Shown here: positions 9,576 through 16,898 of the stretch, one piece after another | Position numbering within the stretch: the stretch's first letter is position 1 | Layout of the letters: every line of letters starts with the position of its first letter | NCBI RefSeq assembly: GCF_000381925.1 | Contig: NZ_KB907308.1 | Span: forward strand, 434,001-498,000 | Origin: Nocardia sp. BMG111209 | GTDB taxonomy: Bacteria; Actinomycetota; Actinomycetes; Mycobacteriales; Mycobacteriaceae | Direction of reading: 5' to 3' | Length of the DNA: 64,000 nt | Notes under the pieces: generated by a model | Seen by the model: the letters and a program-made list of their open reading frames with translations, nothing else | The model's database searches: none | What the model was told of the DNA's origin: nothing | Made by a program: the position numbers and the translations under genes

Positions 9576-10564
9576 GGATTCCGGCCTCCCTCCGGTTCGG
9601 CACCGCCGGTCCGGTCGCCCGGCGGGATACCGACGATCACCTGCCCTCGCTGAATATGCCTGTCGCGGAAATAGATCGTAGGCCGCACTGTCGAGATCAC
9701 AGTTTCCGCACCGACTTCCGGGTCTTCCTGATAGTCGAGCACCTCGAGGTCGCGGCCGGGATGGAAGCGCTCACCGTCGTAGTCCTGGATCTCGAGCGCG
9801 GCCGCCGCGAAGGCGTTCCGGGACCGCGTCAGATAGCGCCCGACCTGCCGCACGGTATTCGACTGCTCCGCCGCCCGCAGCTTCCGCTCGGCCCGCCACA
9901 GATTGGTCGCTGCCTCCGCCAGCGCCCGCTCGTCCACCCGTTCCCCCGACGAACCCGACCCACACCGACCCGAAGTCACCTCCGAACCCGCTGCCCCCGA
10001 GCCCTTTTCGACCACCTTCGCTTCGCCCGACACAGCTTCGCCCGACACAGCTTCGCCCGACACAGCTTCGCCCGACACAGCTTCGCCCGACACAGCTTCG
10101 CCCGACACAGCTTCGCCCGACACAGCTTCGGCCGACACAGCTTCGGCCGACACAGCTTCGGCCGACACAGCTTCGGCCGACACAGCTTCGGCCGACACAG
10201 CTTCGGCCGACACAGCTTCGGCCGACACAGCTTCGGCCGACACAGCTTCGGCCGACACAGCTTCGGCCGACACAGCTTCGGCCGACACAGCTTCGGCCGA
10301 CACAGCTTCGGCCGACACAGCTTCGGCCGACACAGCTTCGGCCGACACAGCTTCGGCCGACGACGCATCCGCGCGCTGCGCGGATGCTGTCGTCGCCTCG
10401 GGCGTGATCGTCGCCTCGGGCGTGATCGTCGCCTCGGGCGTGATCGTCGCCTCAGGCGCCACAGCCTGTTGCGGCACCGCCACCGGGGCGGGTGGGTCCA
10501 GTGGTGCTATGGCGGCGACGGCGGCGGCACGTAGTACTGCTCGGGCGCGGGTCAGGAGGCTCAT
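9572..10564 (-). CDS. GrpE-like protein with a large pentapeptide repeat
   Basis: 330 residues. The N-terminus (MSLLTRARAVLRAAAVAAIAP) is mildly hydrophobic and basic. Residues about 38-57 hold three TITPEA steps, and 69-183 are 23 tandem pentapeptides (16 SAEAV, six SGEAV and a final SGEAK). The C-terminal domain (about 205-325) has a helix around ALAEAATNLWRAERKLRAAE and ends VRPTIYFRDRHIQRGQVIVG, which resembles the beta-wing end of GrpE. With Hsp70 directly downstream, a nucleotide-exchange role is likely but inferred. The ATG overlaps the J-like gene in an ATGA junction, and its TGA overlaps the Hsp70 GTG. Confidence 0.75.
   Translation of the reverse strand: MSLLTRARAVLRAAAVAAIAPLDPPAPVAVPQQAVAPEATITPEATITPEATITPEATTASAQRADASSAEAVSAEAVSAEAVSAEAVSAEAVSAEAVSAEAVSAEAVSAEAVSAEAVSAEAVSAEAVSAEAVSAEAVSAEAVSAEAVSGEAVSGEAVSGEAVSGEAVSGEAVSGEAVSGEAKVVEKGSGAAGSEVTSGRCGSGSSGERVDERALAEAATNLWRAERKLRAAEQSNTVRQVGRYLTRSRNAFAAAALEIQDYDGERFHPGRDLEVLDYQEDPEVGAETVISTVRPTIYFRDRHIQRGQVIVGIPPGDRTGGAEPEGGRNP
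10021..10365 (-). repeat. 15-bp tandem repeat, about 23 copies, within the GrpE-like gene
   Basis: On the plus strand, seven copies of CTTCGCCCGACACAG (starting at 10021) are followed by fifteen copies of CTTCGGCCGACACAG (10126-10350) and one diverging copy. The unit is five codons, so copy changes keep the frame. Two internally identical blocks differing by one base point to recent expansion. Three 18-bp direct repeats follow at about 10396-10449. Confidence 0.97.
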
Positions 10565-12006
10565 GAGGCACGGCCCTGGGGGGCGATGCGGTAGGCGCTG
10601 GTTGTGGTGGGCGGGGCGGGGATTCGGGTCACCGATCCGATGGGGGTGGGGAGGGAGCGGTGGTCGGGCTGCGGGGAGGAGCAGCGGGCGAGTACCAGGA
10701 TCGAGAAGCCGAGAATCACGGTCACTCCGACGATGAGAAGGCTGGGGCGGAACGGTGGCCGTAGGTTGGTCAGGCTGGGGAGGCGCCTGGCCGTCGTCAT
10801 CACCGGTAGGCGTTGGCGGCCGACCGGTGGCAGGGTGGCCGGCCGGCGCGCCGGATCCGGTGTCAGGGGTAGGGGCTTCGCGGGCATGGCGAGTCGGTCC
10901 AGGGTGCGGCCGGTTTCCGCGAGTTCGGCTTCCACATCGGCCAATTGGGTGCGCAACCGCTCGGCGGCGTCGGGTTCGGCGACGAGTTCCAGCGCGATGC
11001 GCAGCCAGTCGGCGGCGTGGCCGAGATTGTCCCGGCGCTGGGACAGGCCTGCGACCTGTCGCGGGTGCGGGGAGCGTGAGACCAGGCGATGCGCGCATTT
11101 GCCGAGCAGCGTGGCGGCGCGGTCGCGGATCACCGCGGTCCGGGGGTGGCGGGCGGCCGGGAGCAGGGCTTCCAGTTCCCGAGTGGCGGGGGCGATCGTG
11201 TTCTCGACGCGCTGCGCGGCGGTGCGGAAGTCGCCCAGTTCGAACATCTCGTAGGCGGCGTCCAGTGCGGTGATCGTGCTGTCGCGGATGGGGGTCGCGA
11301 GTTGTTCCATCAGCCGGTCGCGGACCGGATCGGGCATCGGCCACTCGCGTACCACGTCGTAGAGGTCCCGTTGCCACTCCGGGTGCGAAACCGCCAGTCC
11401 CAGTACCGGTTTCACCAGTACGAGGGGTAGTTCGTCGATCAGGACGGTGAGCACCGATTCGCCGAGCCGCGGGTCGTCCAGATCTGCTATCCGGCTCCGG
11501 ATGTGCTCGGTGAAACCGGCGCTGCGCAGTGCCGCGTCCCAGGATCTGGCCGCCTCCCGCCAGTGCACCGTGGTACTCGCGCCGGGTGTGGCGTGTTCGG
11601 CCAGGGCGAAGCGGTGTGCGGAGATCGCCGCGTCGTGGGCGGCGTGCGCATCCGGAGCGCAGCCGCAGCGCCCCGGCGGGGTACCCCACGTCCACAACAC
11701 CTCGTCGGCGATCCGGCGCCGCGGGTCGCCGAGCAGGAGGTCGAAAGCGGCTCGGGCACGGTCGGTGTCGACGTGGAGCGTATGGTCGAGATCGGTGTCG
11801 GCACCGGCGGCCAAGGCGGCGAGCACAACTCGGCGACGATCCCGCAACGTTCGCCGATCGGCGTCGGTCGCGACGTTCACCACCCGGAATGCGTTGTCCC
11901 GATAGGGGTCCGGGCCCGCGAGTTCACGCAGACGTGCTGCGGTCACGTCGACCACCTCGCCCACCCCCGTCCCGCATCTTCGCTCGAACCATCGTGGGGA
12001 CAGCAC
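10561..12006 (-). CDS. J-domain-like membrane-anchored protein of the Hsp70 operon
   Basis: 481 residues. Residues about 35-105 (DPYRDNAFRVVNVATDADRR, then ARAAFDLLLGDPRRRIADE) look like the first and last helices of a J domain, but no HPD motif is present between them. A CGC motif near 115 and long helical regions follow. One predicted membrane helix at about 421-441 (PSLLIVGVTVILGFSILVL) is followed by a 40-residue Pro/Ser/Thr tail. The GTG at 12006 is chosen because AAGGGGG lies six bases upstream and a TATAGT -10-like hexamer sits further back. First gene of the three-gene unit; a targeting or docking role for the Hsp70 is inferred. Confidence 0.7.
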   Translation of the reverse strand: MLSPRWFERRCGTGVGEVVDVTAARLRELAGPDPYRDNAFRVVNVATDADRRTLRDRRRVVLAALAAGADTDLDHTLHVDTDRARAAFDLLLGDPRRRIADEVLWTWGTPPGRCGCAPDAHAAHDAAISAHRFALAEHATPGASTTVHWREAARSWDAALRSAGFTEHIRSRIADLDDPRLGESVLTVLIDELPLVLVKPVLGLAVSHPEWQRDLYDVVREWPMPDPVRDRLMEQLATPIRDSTITALDAAYEMFELGDFRTAAQRVENTIAPATRELEALLPAARHPRTAVIRDRAATLLGKCAHRLVSRSPHPRQVAGLSQRRDNLGHAADWLRIALELVAEPDAAERLRTQLADVEAELAETGRTLDRLAMPAKPLPLTPDPARRPATLPPVGRQRLPVMTTARRLPSLTNLRPPFRPSLLIVGVTVILGFSILVLARCSSPQPDHRSLPTPIGSVTRIPAPPTTTSAYRIAPQGRAS

Positions 12007-12037
12007 GAGCAGCCCCCTTACCGGCAGGTTGCTCGTC

Positions 12038-12043
12038 ACTATA
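12038..12043 (-). promoter_or_regulatory. Putative -10 element of the Hsp70 operon
   Basis: TATAGT on the minus strand, 32 bases before the GTG at 12006. No good -35 hexamer is visible at the right distance. No HrcA/CIRCE or HspR/HAIR inverted repeat is visible, so heat-shock control of the usual type is not supported. Confidence 0.4.
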
Positions 12044-12172
12044 CGAGCGCGGAAGGGAAAACGCTCGACCGATCGCGCGAATTCTCGTACGGCTGTACGC
12101 ATACCGTGCACACGGAGATGTACGGACCCGACGGGTGCGCGCCCGGCCGGGGAGCAACGACCCGGCGCGTGG

Positions 12173-12679
12173 TCAGGGTTCGCACTCGTAGGAGAGTTCG
12201 AAGTCGGTGTCCCAGGATTCGCCGTCGGCCGACCGCTCCCACAGTCCGTCGATCCGGGCGCCGCCGGCGGCGAGCCGGCCCGTGAAGCGCTGGGAGAAAC
12301 CGGGTTCCAGTCGCCACAACCGCCACACATCGTCCGCGACGCTCATGTGATAAACGCGAGCGACGCCTCGGGAGTCGTAGTAGTGCTGCCGGAACAGCCC
12401 GTCGGGATCGAGGCCGATGACGGCGATCCCGCTCGGCGGCCCCGCATCGCCGGTCGTGAACCGTTGCAGGAGGAAATGCCGCCCGTCGAGCCACTCGAAG
12501 GTGGTGGCGCCCCCGCCCCGGGTGACCGGAGGATCGTCCGCGGCGAAGAAGCCCGCCGGGAAGGTCGCCACCACCCGCCATCGGCCCACCAGGGTGTCGA
12601 GGCGATCCAGCGCCGGGTTCCGCGCGGCAGGGATGTCGTGCGGGCCGTCCCCGGCGTCCGATGTCTCCGCTGTCGTCAT
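12173..12679 (-). CDS. Conserved protein, DUF1579-like / lipocalin-like fold
   Basis: 168 residues from the ATG at 12679; a GTG nine bases upstream is an alternative. Features are LDTLVGRWRVVATFPAG, a WLDGRHFLLQRF strand, GIAVIGLDPDGLFRQHYYDSRG and DDVWRLWR, a series of beta strands typical of small actinobacterial DUF1579-like beta-barrel proteins. The function is unknown. It is an orphan between the chaperone operon promoter and the UPF0548 gene. Confidence 0.65.
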   Translation of the reverse strand: MTTAETSDAGDGPHDIPAARNPALDRLDTLVGRWRVVATFPAGFFAADDPPVTRGGGATTFEWLDGRHFLLQRFTTGDAGPPSGIAVIGLDPDGLFRQHYYDSRGVARVYHMSVADDVWRLWRLEPGFSQRFTGRLAAGGARIDGLWERSADGESWDTDFELSYECEP

Positions 12680-12740
12680 GGCACGCACCTTCCGATCCCG
12701 TGGTTGTCGTCACAGGGTGGACGGTGCGGTACCGCCGGAT

Positions 12741-13277
12741 TCATCGACTCCGGGTTCCGCTGCCCCCGGGCCGGACGGCGGCGAGGTAGCGCCGGGCCAT
12801 CCAGTGCTGGACCAGCCGCGCCACCGGGCCGCCCAGGCGGGTGTACCAGGAACCCGCCCGGGAGAAGGCCGACACCACGCCGTGGACGGTGTCGTCGGCC
12901 GGATCGTATTCGACCGCGAACAGCTCCTCGCCGACCTCCGGATGACCGGGCAGGGTGCCGTAGGCGAAGCCGCGCCGGTCGGGTTCGTCGAGTACGTAGA
13001 CGACCCGGCAGGGAGCGGTGAGCGCCAGCGGCCCGATCCCGAGCCGGACGGTCAGCCGGGTGCCCGGGGCGGCCTCGGGTGTGTCGGCCGACTCGAAAAT
13101 GCCTGTGCCGCGCTGCATCCGATATGTGAGGATCTCCGTCGCGACCCGTTCGAACAGCTCGCGGCCCGTGCCGAGGCGGCGGCGGATCCGGAATCCGTGG
13201 TAGCCCGGCGGGAACTCACCGCGGGTCGCGCCGACCTCGGCATAGGTGAACGGGGGCTGTTCCGGCGACCTCGACAT
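12741..13277 (-). CDS. DUF1990 / UPF0548 family protein
   Basis: 178 residues starting MSRSPEQPPFTYAEVGATRG. The sequence YAEVGAT, a GYHGFRIRRRLGTGRELFERV segment, GIGPLALTAPCRVVYV and FAYGTLPGHPEVGEELF match the UPF0548/DUF1990 family. The family function is not known; the fold may be START/SRPBCC-like. The ATG at 13277 is preferred over a GTG further upstream because the family N-terminus begins here. It is divergent from the siderophore-interacting protein gene. Confidence 0.82.
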   Translation of the reverse strand: MSRSPEQPPFTYAEVGATRGEFPPGYHGFRIRRRLGTGRELFERVATEILTYRMQRGTGIFESADTPEAAPGTRLTVRLGIGPLALTAPCRVVYVLDEPDRRGFAYGTLPGHPEVGEELFAVEYDPADDTVHGVVSAFSRAGSWYTRLGGPVARLVQHWMARRYLAAVRPGGSGTRSR

Positions 13278-13370
13278 GCACCCATCCTGACGCCGGGACG
13301 GCACCCGGGACACACGATCCTCGTCACAGATTTATTCCGAGCTATCGGCGATATTCCGTGCTACGGTCTT

Positions 13371-13389
13371 TTAGGTAAACCTAATTATG
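13371..13389 (+). promoter_or_regulatory. IdeR/DtxR-type iron box upstream of the siderophore-interacting protein gene
   Basis: TTAGGTAAACCTAA at 13371-13384 is a perfect palindrome. Read from 13371, 14 of 19 positions fit the mycobacterial IdeR consensus TWAGGTWAGSCTWACCTWA, and the left half is complete. It lies 17-30 bp before the ATG at 13401, overlapping the expected core promoter, so repression by Fe(II)-loaded IdeR is predicted. Confidence 0.75.
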
Positions 13390-14855
13390 GAGGTTCCCAC
13401 ATGCCCCGACCACGTGTCCCGCACAACTTCATCGTGCAGCGCACGCAACGACTGACCGACCACCTGATCCGCGTTCATCTCGGCGGGCCCGGATTCGACA
13501 CATTCCAGCCGAACGGCTTCACCGACGCCTACGTCAAACTGCAGTTCCCCGGCCCCGACGGCGACAGCGTGCGCACCTATACCGTGCGCTCGATCGATCC
13601 GGCGGCCCGGGAGATCGCCATCGACTTCGTGTACCACGGCGACGAGGGCATCGCGGGCCCCTGGGCCGCCGCCGCACAGCCGGGCGACCCGTTGATCATG
13701 GTCGGCCCCGGCGGCGCGTACTCGCCGCGTCCGGAGGCCGACCGGCATCTGCTCGCGGGCGACGACTCGGCCCTGCCCGCGATCGCCGCCGCGTGCGCCG
13801 CCCTGCCCGCCGACGCCGCCGGGCGGGTGTTCGTCGAGGTGGGCTCGCCCGCCGACGAGGTCGATTTCGAGCGCCCCGCCGGGGTCGTGCTGACCTGGGT
13901 GCACCGCGGCGACGCGGCCCCGGGCGAGAACCTGGTGGCGGCCGTGCGCGCCGAGCCCTGGCCCGAGGGCCGGGTGCAGGTCTTCATCCACGGCGAGGCA
14001 GAGGCCGTGATGCACGGTCTGCGCCCCTACATCCGTAAGGAACGCGGCGTGCCCGCCGACCTGGCATCCATCTCCGGGTACTGGCGCCTCGGCCGTACCG
14101 AGGAGGGCTTCCGCTCCTGGAAGCGCGAACTCGCCGACCAGGAGAGCGCGCCGGTCGGCGGACGCGGCCGCTCCTGACCCGCCGGGCCCGGCCGGATCAT
14201 CCGCCGGGCCCGCCCTCGATTCCCGCCCGGCGCGCCCACACGGCTGCCATCCGAATTCATCACCAAGGCAACAAGTTTCGCGACACACTCGCGACCCCAT
14301 CCGGCGGCCGGTGCCGATGACTCCGGCCCACCCGGGCGGCGCCCGAGGCCCACGCACGGTATGCGCCGAGGCCAGCGGCCGTAGCCGCAATGGCGCCGCG
14401 TGCACGAGACCCAGCGGGTCCAGGTATTCCTGCCCCCGCCGCACACCCCAGTGCAGGCACACCTCGCAGCCGGCATGGCCGGCCACCAGCACACCGATCT
14501 GCTCGCCCCGGAACACCCTGTGCCCCACGGCAACCGACGCCAGTACCGGTTCATAGGTGGTGCGCAAACCGGAATCCCGGTGCTCCACCGAAACCACTGG
14601 TTTGGTCGCCACCGATCCAGCGAAGACCACCACTCCGTCGGCGGCGGCCAGCACCGGCTGCCCCGCGGCGCCGCCCAGATCCACGCCCCGATGTCCGGGC
14701 AGCCAGTCGTGCGCGGGCCGGTCGAAACGCCGCAGCACCACGGGCCGGGGCCGCAGCGGCCAGCCGAAACCGCCCGTCGCCGCCCCGGCCTCGGGTGCGG
14801 GCAGCACCACCGTCAGCAGCAGCCACCCGAGCACGATCGTGAGAATCCGGCACAT
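13371..14855 (-). CDS. M23 family metallopeptidase, open frame extends antisense over the neighbouring gene
   Basis: The reliable part is about 14331-14855. It begins with a signal peptide (MCRILTIVLGWLLLTVVLPAPEAGA) and contains the M23/LytM signature: HRGVDLGG, a GDGV-like AAADGVVVFAG strand, HRDSGLRTTYEPV and CLHWGVRRG with Leu-Asp-Pro-Leu after it. The first His of the usual HxH is Cys, as in other short actinobacterial members I know of. It would cleave peptidoglycan peptides outside the membrane (Rv2891-like). After LRLRPL no stop occurs in frame until 13371, so the open frame reads antisense through the whole siderophore gene. A frameshift near 14330 or a non-functional tail is likelier than a real 494-residue protein. 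Confidence 0.6.
   Translation of the reverse strand: MCRILTIVLGWLLLTVVLPAPEAGAATGGFGWPLRPRPVVLRRFDRPAHDWLPGHRGVDLGGAAGQPVLAAADGVVVFAGSVATKPVVSVEHRDSGLRTTYEPVLASVAVGHRVFRGEQIGVLVAGHAGCEVCLHWGVRRGQEYLDPLGLVHAAPLRLRPLASAHTVRGPRAPPGWAGVIGTGRRMGSRVCRETCCLGDEFGWQPCGRAGRESRAGPADDPAGPGGSGAAASADRRALLVGEFALPGAEALLGTAEAPVPGDGCQVGGHAAFLTDVGAQTVHHGLCLAVDEDLHPALGPGLGAHGRHQVLARGRVAAVHPGQHDPGGALEIDLVGGRAHLDEHPPGGVGGQGGARGGDRGQGRVVAREQMPVGLRTRRVRAAGADHDQRVARLCGGGPGARDALVAVVHEVDGDLPGRRIDRAHGIGAHAVAVGAGELQFDVGVGEAVRLECVESGPAEMNADQVVGQSLRALHDEVVRDTWSGHVGTSIIRFT
13401..14177 (+). CDS. Siderophore-interacting protein (ViuB-like FAD-dependent ferric reductase)
   Basis: 258-residue cytoplasmic flavoprotein that releases iron from ferric siderophores. 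The FAD motif RTYTVR lies at residues 58-63, followed by IDFVYHGDEGIAGPWA and the GPGG turn. The NAD(P)H-side domain begins LLAGDDSALPAIAA, and the C-terminus has the SIP signature HGEAEAVMHGLRPY...GYWRLGRTEEGF. The ATG has a GGAGG site a few bases upstream. It is the counterpart of Rv2895c (viuB). An iron box covers its promoter, so expression should rise under iron limitation. Confidence 0.92.
   Translation: MPRPRVPHNFIVQRTQRLTDHLIRVHLGGPGFDTFQPNGFTDAYVKLQFPGPDGDSVRTYTVRSIDPAAREIAIDFVYHGDEGIAGPWAAAAQPGDPLIMVGPGGAYSPRPEADRHLLAGDDSALPAIAAACAALPADAAGRVFVEVGSPADEVDFERPAGVVLTWVHRGDAAPGENLVAAVRAEPWPEGRVQVFIHGEAEAVMHGLRPYIRKERGVPADLASISGYWRLGRTEEGFRSWKRELADQESAPVGGRGRS
14183..14212 (+). terminator. 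Hairpin after the siderophore-interacting protein gene
   Basis: CGGGCCCGGC at 14183-14192 pairs with GCCGGGCCCG at 14203-14212 across a ten-base spacer, starting about six bases after the stop codon. There is no U-tract, which is common in this GC range. Confidence 0.6.
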
Positions 14856-14906
14856 GCGTCCACCGTGCCGGGCCCGGCCGTGTCGCGGAAGGCGCTCCTC
14901 GGCGAG

Positions 14907-14933
14907 TGTGGACAACTTTCCGGCTGTGGACAA
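14907..14933 (-). promoter_or_regulatory. Two consensus mycobacterial-type DnaA boxes upstream of the M23 peptidase gene
   Basis: TGTGGACAA occurs at 14907-14915 and again at 14925-14933. Its complement TTGTCCACA is the DnaA-box consensus used at actinobacterial origins. The copies are identical, in the same orientation, and start exactly 18 bp apart, between the M23 peptidase start and the DUF202 genes. No origin-like gene neighbourhood (dnaA, dnaN) is here, so this would be a regulatory or titration site. Confidence 0.55.
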
Positions 14934-15037
14934 CATCCCGCGCACCGATCGGTCGGTTATCGTCGCGTGACGGCATGGTGGAAGGATGCGCGGGGGGACC
15001 GATCGACCGGGATCACCGGGTGGAGAGGATGCGGGTG

Positions 15038-15388
15038 ATGGGTGCGGACACCGACAGCAGCGAACCCGAGGTGGACTACCGGTTCACCCTCGCCAACGAG
15101 CGCACCTTCCTCGCCTGGATGCGCACCGCGCTGGGACTGCTGGCCGGCGGCGTCGCGGTGCACGAACTCGTGCAACCGTTCCGGCGGTACGGAGTCCGCA
15201 CCGCGATCGCGCTCAGCTGCATCGTGCTGGCGGTCGTCGTCGCGATCGGCGCGTACGGCCGCTGGCGGCACGTCGAGCGCGTGATGCGCGAGGGCACCAG
15301 ACTGCCGCGCACCCTCATGGTGCCGATCCTGGCGATCGGCATCGCCGTCGTCGCCGCACTCGCCTGTCTGGGGGTGCTGCTGTCGTGA
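15038..15388 (+). CDS. DUF202 family membrane protein (YidH-like)
   Basis: 116 residues with the DUF202 motif YRFTLANERTFLAWMRTALGLLAGGVAVHEL, followed by two further hydrophobic segments (AIALSCIVLAVVVAIGAYG and MVPILAIGIAVVAALACLGVL). It is a small three-helix inner-membrane protein of unknown function. The ATG at 15038 is chosen over 15029 because the GGAGAGG site at 15022-15028 then has a nine-base spacer. Its stop overlaps the next gene's GTG. Confidence 0.85.
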   Translation: MGADTDSSEPEVDYRFTLANERTFLAWMRTALGLLAGGVAVHELVQPFRRYGVRTAIALSCIVLAVVVAIGAYGRWRHVERVMREGTRLPRTLMVPILAIGIAVVAALACLGVLLS

Positions 15389-15729
15389 CCGCGGCCAGTA
15401 CGGCGGCCGCCGACGCTGCCGATCCCGGCCTGCAGGCGCAGCGGACCGTGCTGGCGTGGCGGCGGACCGCCGTGGCGGTGATGGCCAACGCGGTGCTGTT
15501 ACTGCACGCCGCCCTCGACAGTGGCAGGCGCCCTGCGACATTGGCACCGCTGGCGGCGGTGGTCGCGCTGACGGTCGCCGCACTGGTGTGCGTGCGACGC
15601 GGCCAGACCCTGAGCCGGCATCCGGACGGTGGACCGCAGGACGCGCGGGCGAACCTCGCGATCACCGTCGCCGTCGCCTTCGTGGCCTGCACCGTCGCGG
15701 CGCTGGCCGTCTGTTCGTGGATCGAATAG
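15385..15729 (+). CDS. DUF202 family membrane protein, second copy
   Basis: 114 residues with LQAQRTVLAWRRTAVAVMANAVLLLHA, a shorter DUF202 motif, then two hydrophobic helices (APLAAVVALTVAALVCV and ITVAVAFVACTVAALAVC). The GTG start lies inside the stop of the previous DUF202 gene (GTGA junction), so the two are translated together and probably form a hetero-oligomer; that pairing is common in actinobacteria. Function unknown. Confidence 0.82.
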   Translation: MTAASTAAADAADPGLQAQRTVLAWRRTAVAVMANAVLLLHAALDSGRRPATLAPLAAVVALTVAALVCVRRGQTLSRHPDGGPQDARANLAITVAVAFVACTVAALAVCSWIE

Positions 15730-15759
15730 GCCGGGCGCACCGGCCCTTTCGAGGCCGGA

Positions 15760-16065
15760 CTACTCCGGCAGGCGCAGGTCCGTCTTCTCCAGCTCCTCGA
15801 TGTTCACGTCCTTGAACGTGATCACCCGCACGTGTTTGACGAACCGGGCCGGGCGGTACATATCCCATACCCACGCATCCGACATGCGTACCTCGAAATA
15901 CACCTCGCCGTCGGCGTTCTGCGGCCGCAACTCGACGGAATTGGCGAGGTAGAAGCGGCGCTCGGTTTCCACCACGTACGAGAATTGACCGACGATGTCC
16001 TTGTACTCGCGATACAGCGAGAGCTCCATCTCGGTTTCGTACTTCTCGAGGTCCTCGGCGCTCAT
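15760..16065 (-). CDS. DUF2469 family protein
   Basis: 101-residue acidic protein, MSAEDLEKYETEMELSLYREY...FSYVVETERRFYLANSVEL and SDAWVWDMYRP, nearly invariant across mycolata and other actinobacteria (Rv2901c). The function is unknown, but it is always next to rnhB, as here, where it is 43 bases downstream in the same direction. The ATG at 16065 is the conserved start. Confidence 0.93.
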   Translation of the reverse strand: MSAEDLEKYETEMELSLYREYKDIVGQFSYVVETERRFYLANSVELRPQNADGEVYFEVRMSDAWVWDMYRPARFVKHVRVITFKDVNIEELEKTDLRLPE

Positions 16066-16108
16066 CGGGTGGGACGTCCTCCTTCTCGCCGCGATGCGTG
16101 TCCTGACA

Positions 16109-16870
16109 TCATCGCGCATGGGCGGTATCGGTAGCCAGTCGCCTCGATTCGGGCATGTCCGGCACGTTGCGCCACGAACGCCGATGCTCGTCGCTGGGAC
16201 CGAGCCGGGCGAGCGCGGCAATGTGTTCCGGGGTGTTGTACCCCTTGTGGGCGGCGAACCCGTAGCCGGGGAGTCGCTGATCGACACCGACCATGATCCG
16301 GTCCCGGGTGACCTTCGCGAGAATGCTCGCGGCGGCGATACACGCCGCCGAGGCGTCCCCGCCGATGACCGGCAGCGACGGCACCGGAATGCCCGGCACC
16401 CGGAAGCCGTCGGTCAGAACGTATCCCGGCGTGTGGTCGAGTGCCGCGACCGCCCGCCGCATGCCCTCGATGTTGGCGACGTGGATGCCGATCGCATCGA
16501 CCTCCCATGCCGGCACCACCACCACACTCCAGGCCAGCGCGCGCCGCTGGATGATCGGGAACAGTTCCTCGCGCACCGCTTCGGTGAGCTTCTTCGAATC
16601 GTCGAGCCCGGCCAGCGAGTCGTACGCCTTCGGCGCGAGCAGACAGGCCGCCACCACCAGCGGTCCGGCGCAGCAGCCGCGGCCGGCCTCGTCGACCCCG
16701 GCGACCGGTCCGAGGCCGCTGCGGATCAGGGCGGCCTCCAGCGTGCGCAGACCACCGGCACGCCGCATGACCACCCGTGGCGGCCAATCGCCACTGCGAA
16801 ATATGGTGTCGCTCTTGCCGGTTGCGCCTCGTACCGCACGCGCCGCGGGCCGGCTCCGCCCCACTGCCAT
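16109..16870 (-). CDS. rnhB: Ribonuclease HII
   Basis: Removes ribonucleotides from DNA and degrades RNA in RNA-DNA hybrids. [19 protein letters not shown] carries the first acidic catalytic residues, and [42 protein letters not shown] and HKGYNTPEH follow in family order. It is 253 residues; the first 35 precede the conserved WPPRVV segment and have no closer ATG or GTG in frame. It lies between lepB and the DUF2469 gene, as in M. tuberculosis. Confidence 0.95.
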   Translation of the reverse strand: MAVGRSRPAARAVRGATGKSDTIFRSGDWPPRVVMRRAGGLRTLEAALIRSGLGPVAGVDEAGRGCCAGPLVVAACLLAPKAYDSLAGLDDSKKLTEAVREELFPIIQRRALAWSVVVVPAWEVDAIGIHVANIEGMRRAVAALDHTPGYVLTDGFRVPGIPVPSLPVIGGDASAACIAAASILAKVTRDRIMVGVDQRLPGYGFAAHKGYNTPEHIAALARLGPSDEHRRSWRNVPDMPESRRLATDTAHAR

Positions 16871-16898
16871 CGTTCGATTATCCCGCGACCGTTCGCGG

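Noticed and set aside
5874..9653. A plus-strand open frame of 1259 codons across xerC and the Hsp70 gene
   Set aside because: It crosses two well-supported genes in other frames and has the Arg/Gly/Ala-rich look of a shadow frame.
10021..10365. The 15-bp array as a CRISPR
   Set aside because: There are no spacers, the unit is too short, no cas genes are near, and the tract is in frame inside a supported gene.
12007..12172. HAIR or CIRCE heat-shock operator before the Hsp70 operon
   Set aside because: I looked for CTTGAGT-n7-ACTCAAG and TTAGCACTC-n9-GAGTGCTAA patterns and found no acceptable match.
15038..15729. The two DUF202 genes as a fusion split by a frameshift
   Set aside because: Each has its own DUF202 motif and membrane helices, and pairs of separate DUF202 genes with overlapping ends are usual in actinobacteria.
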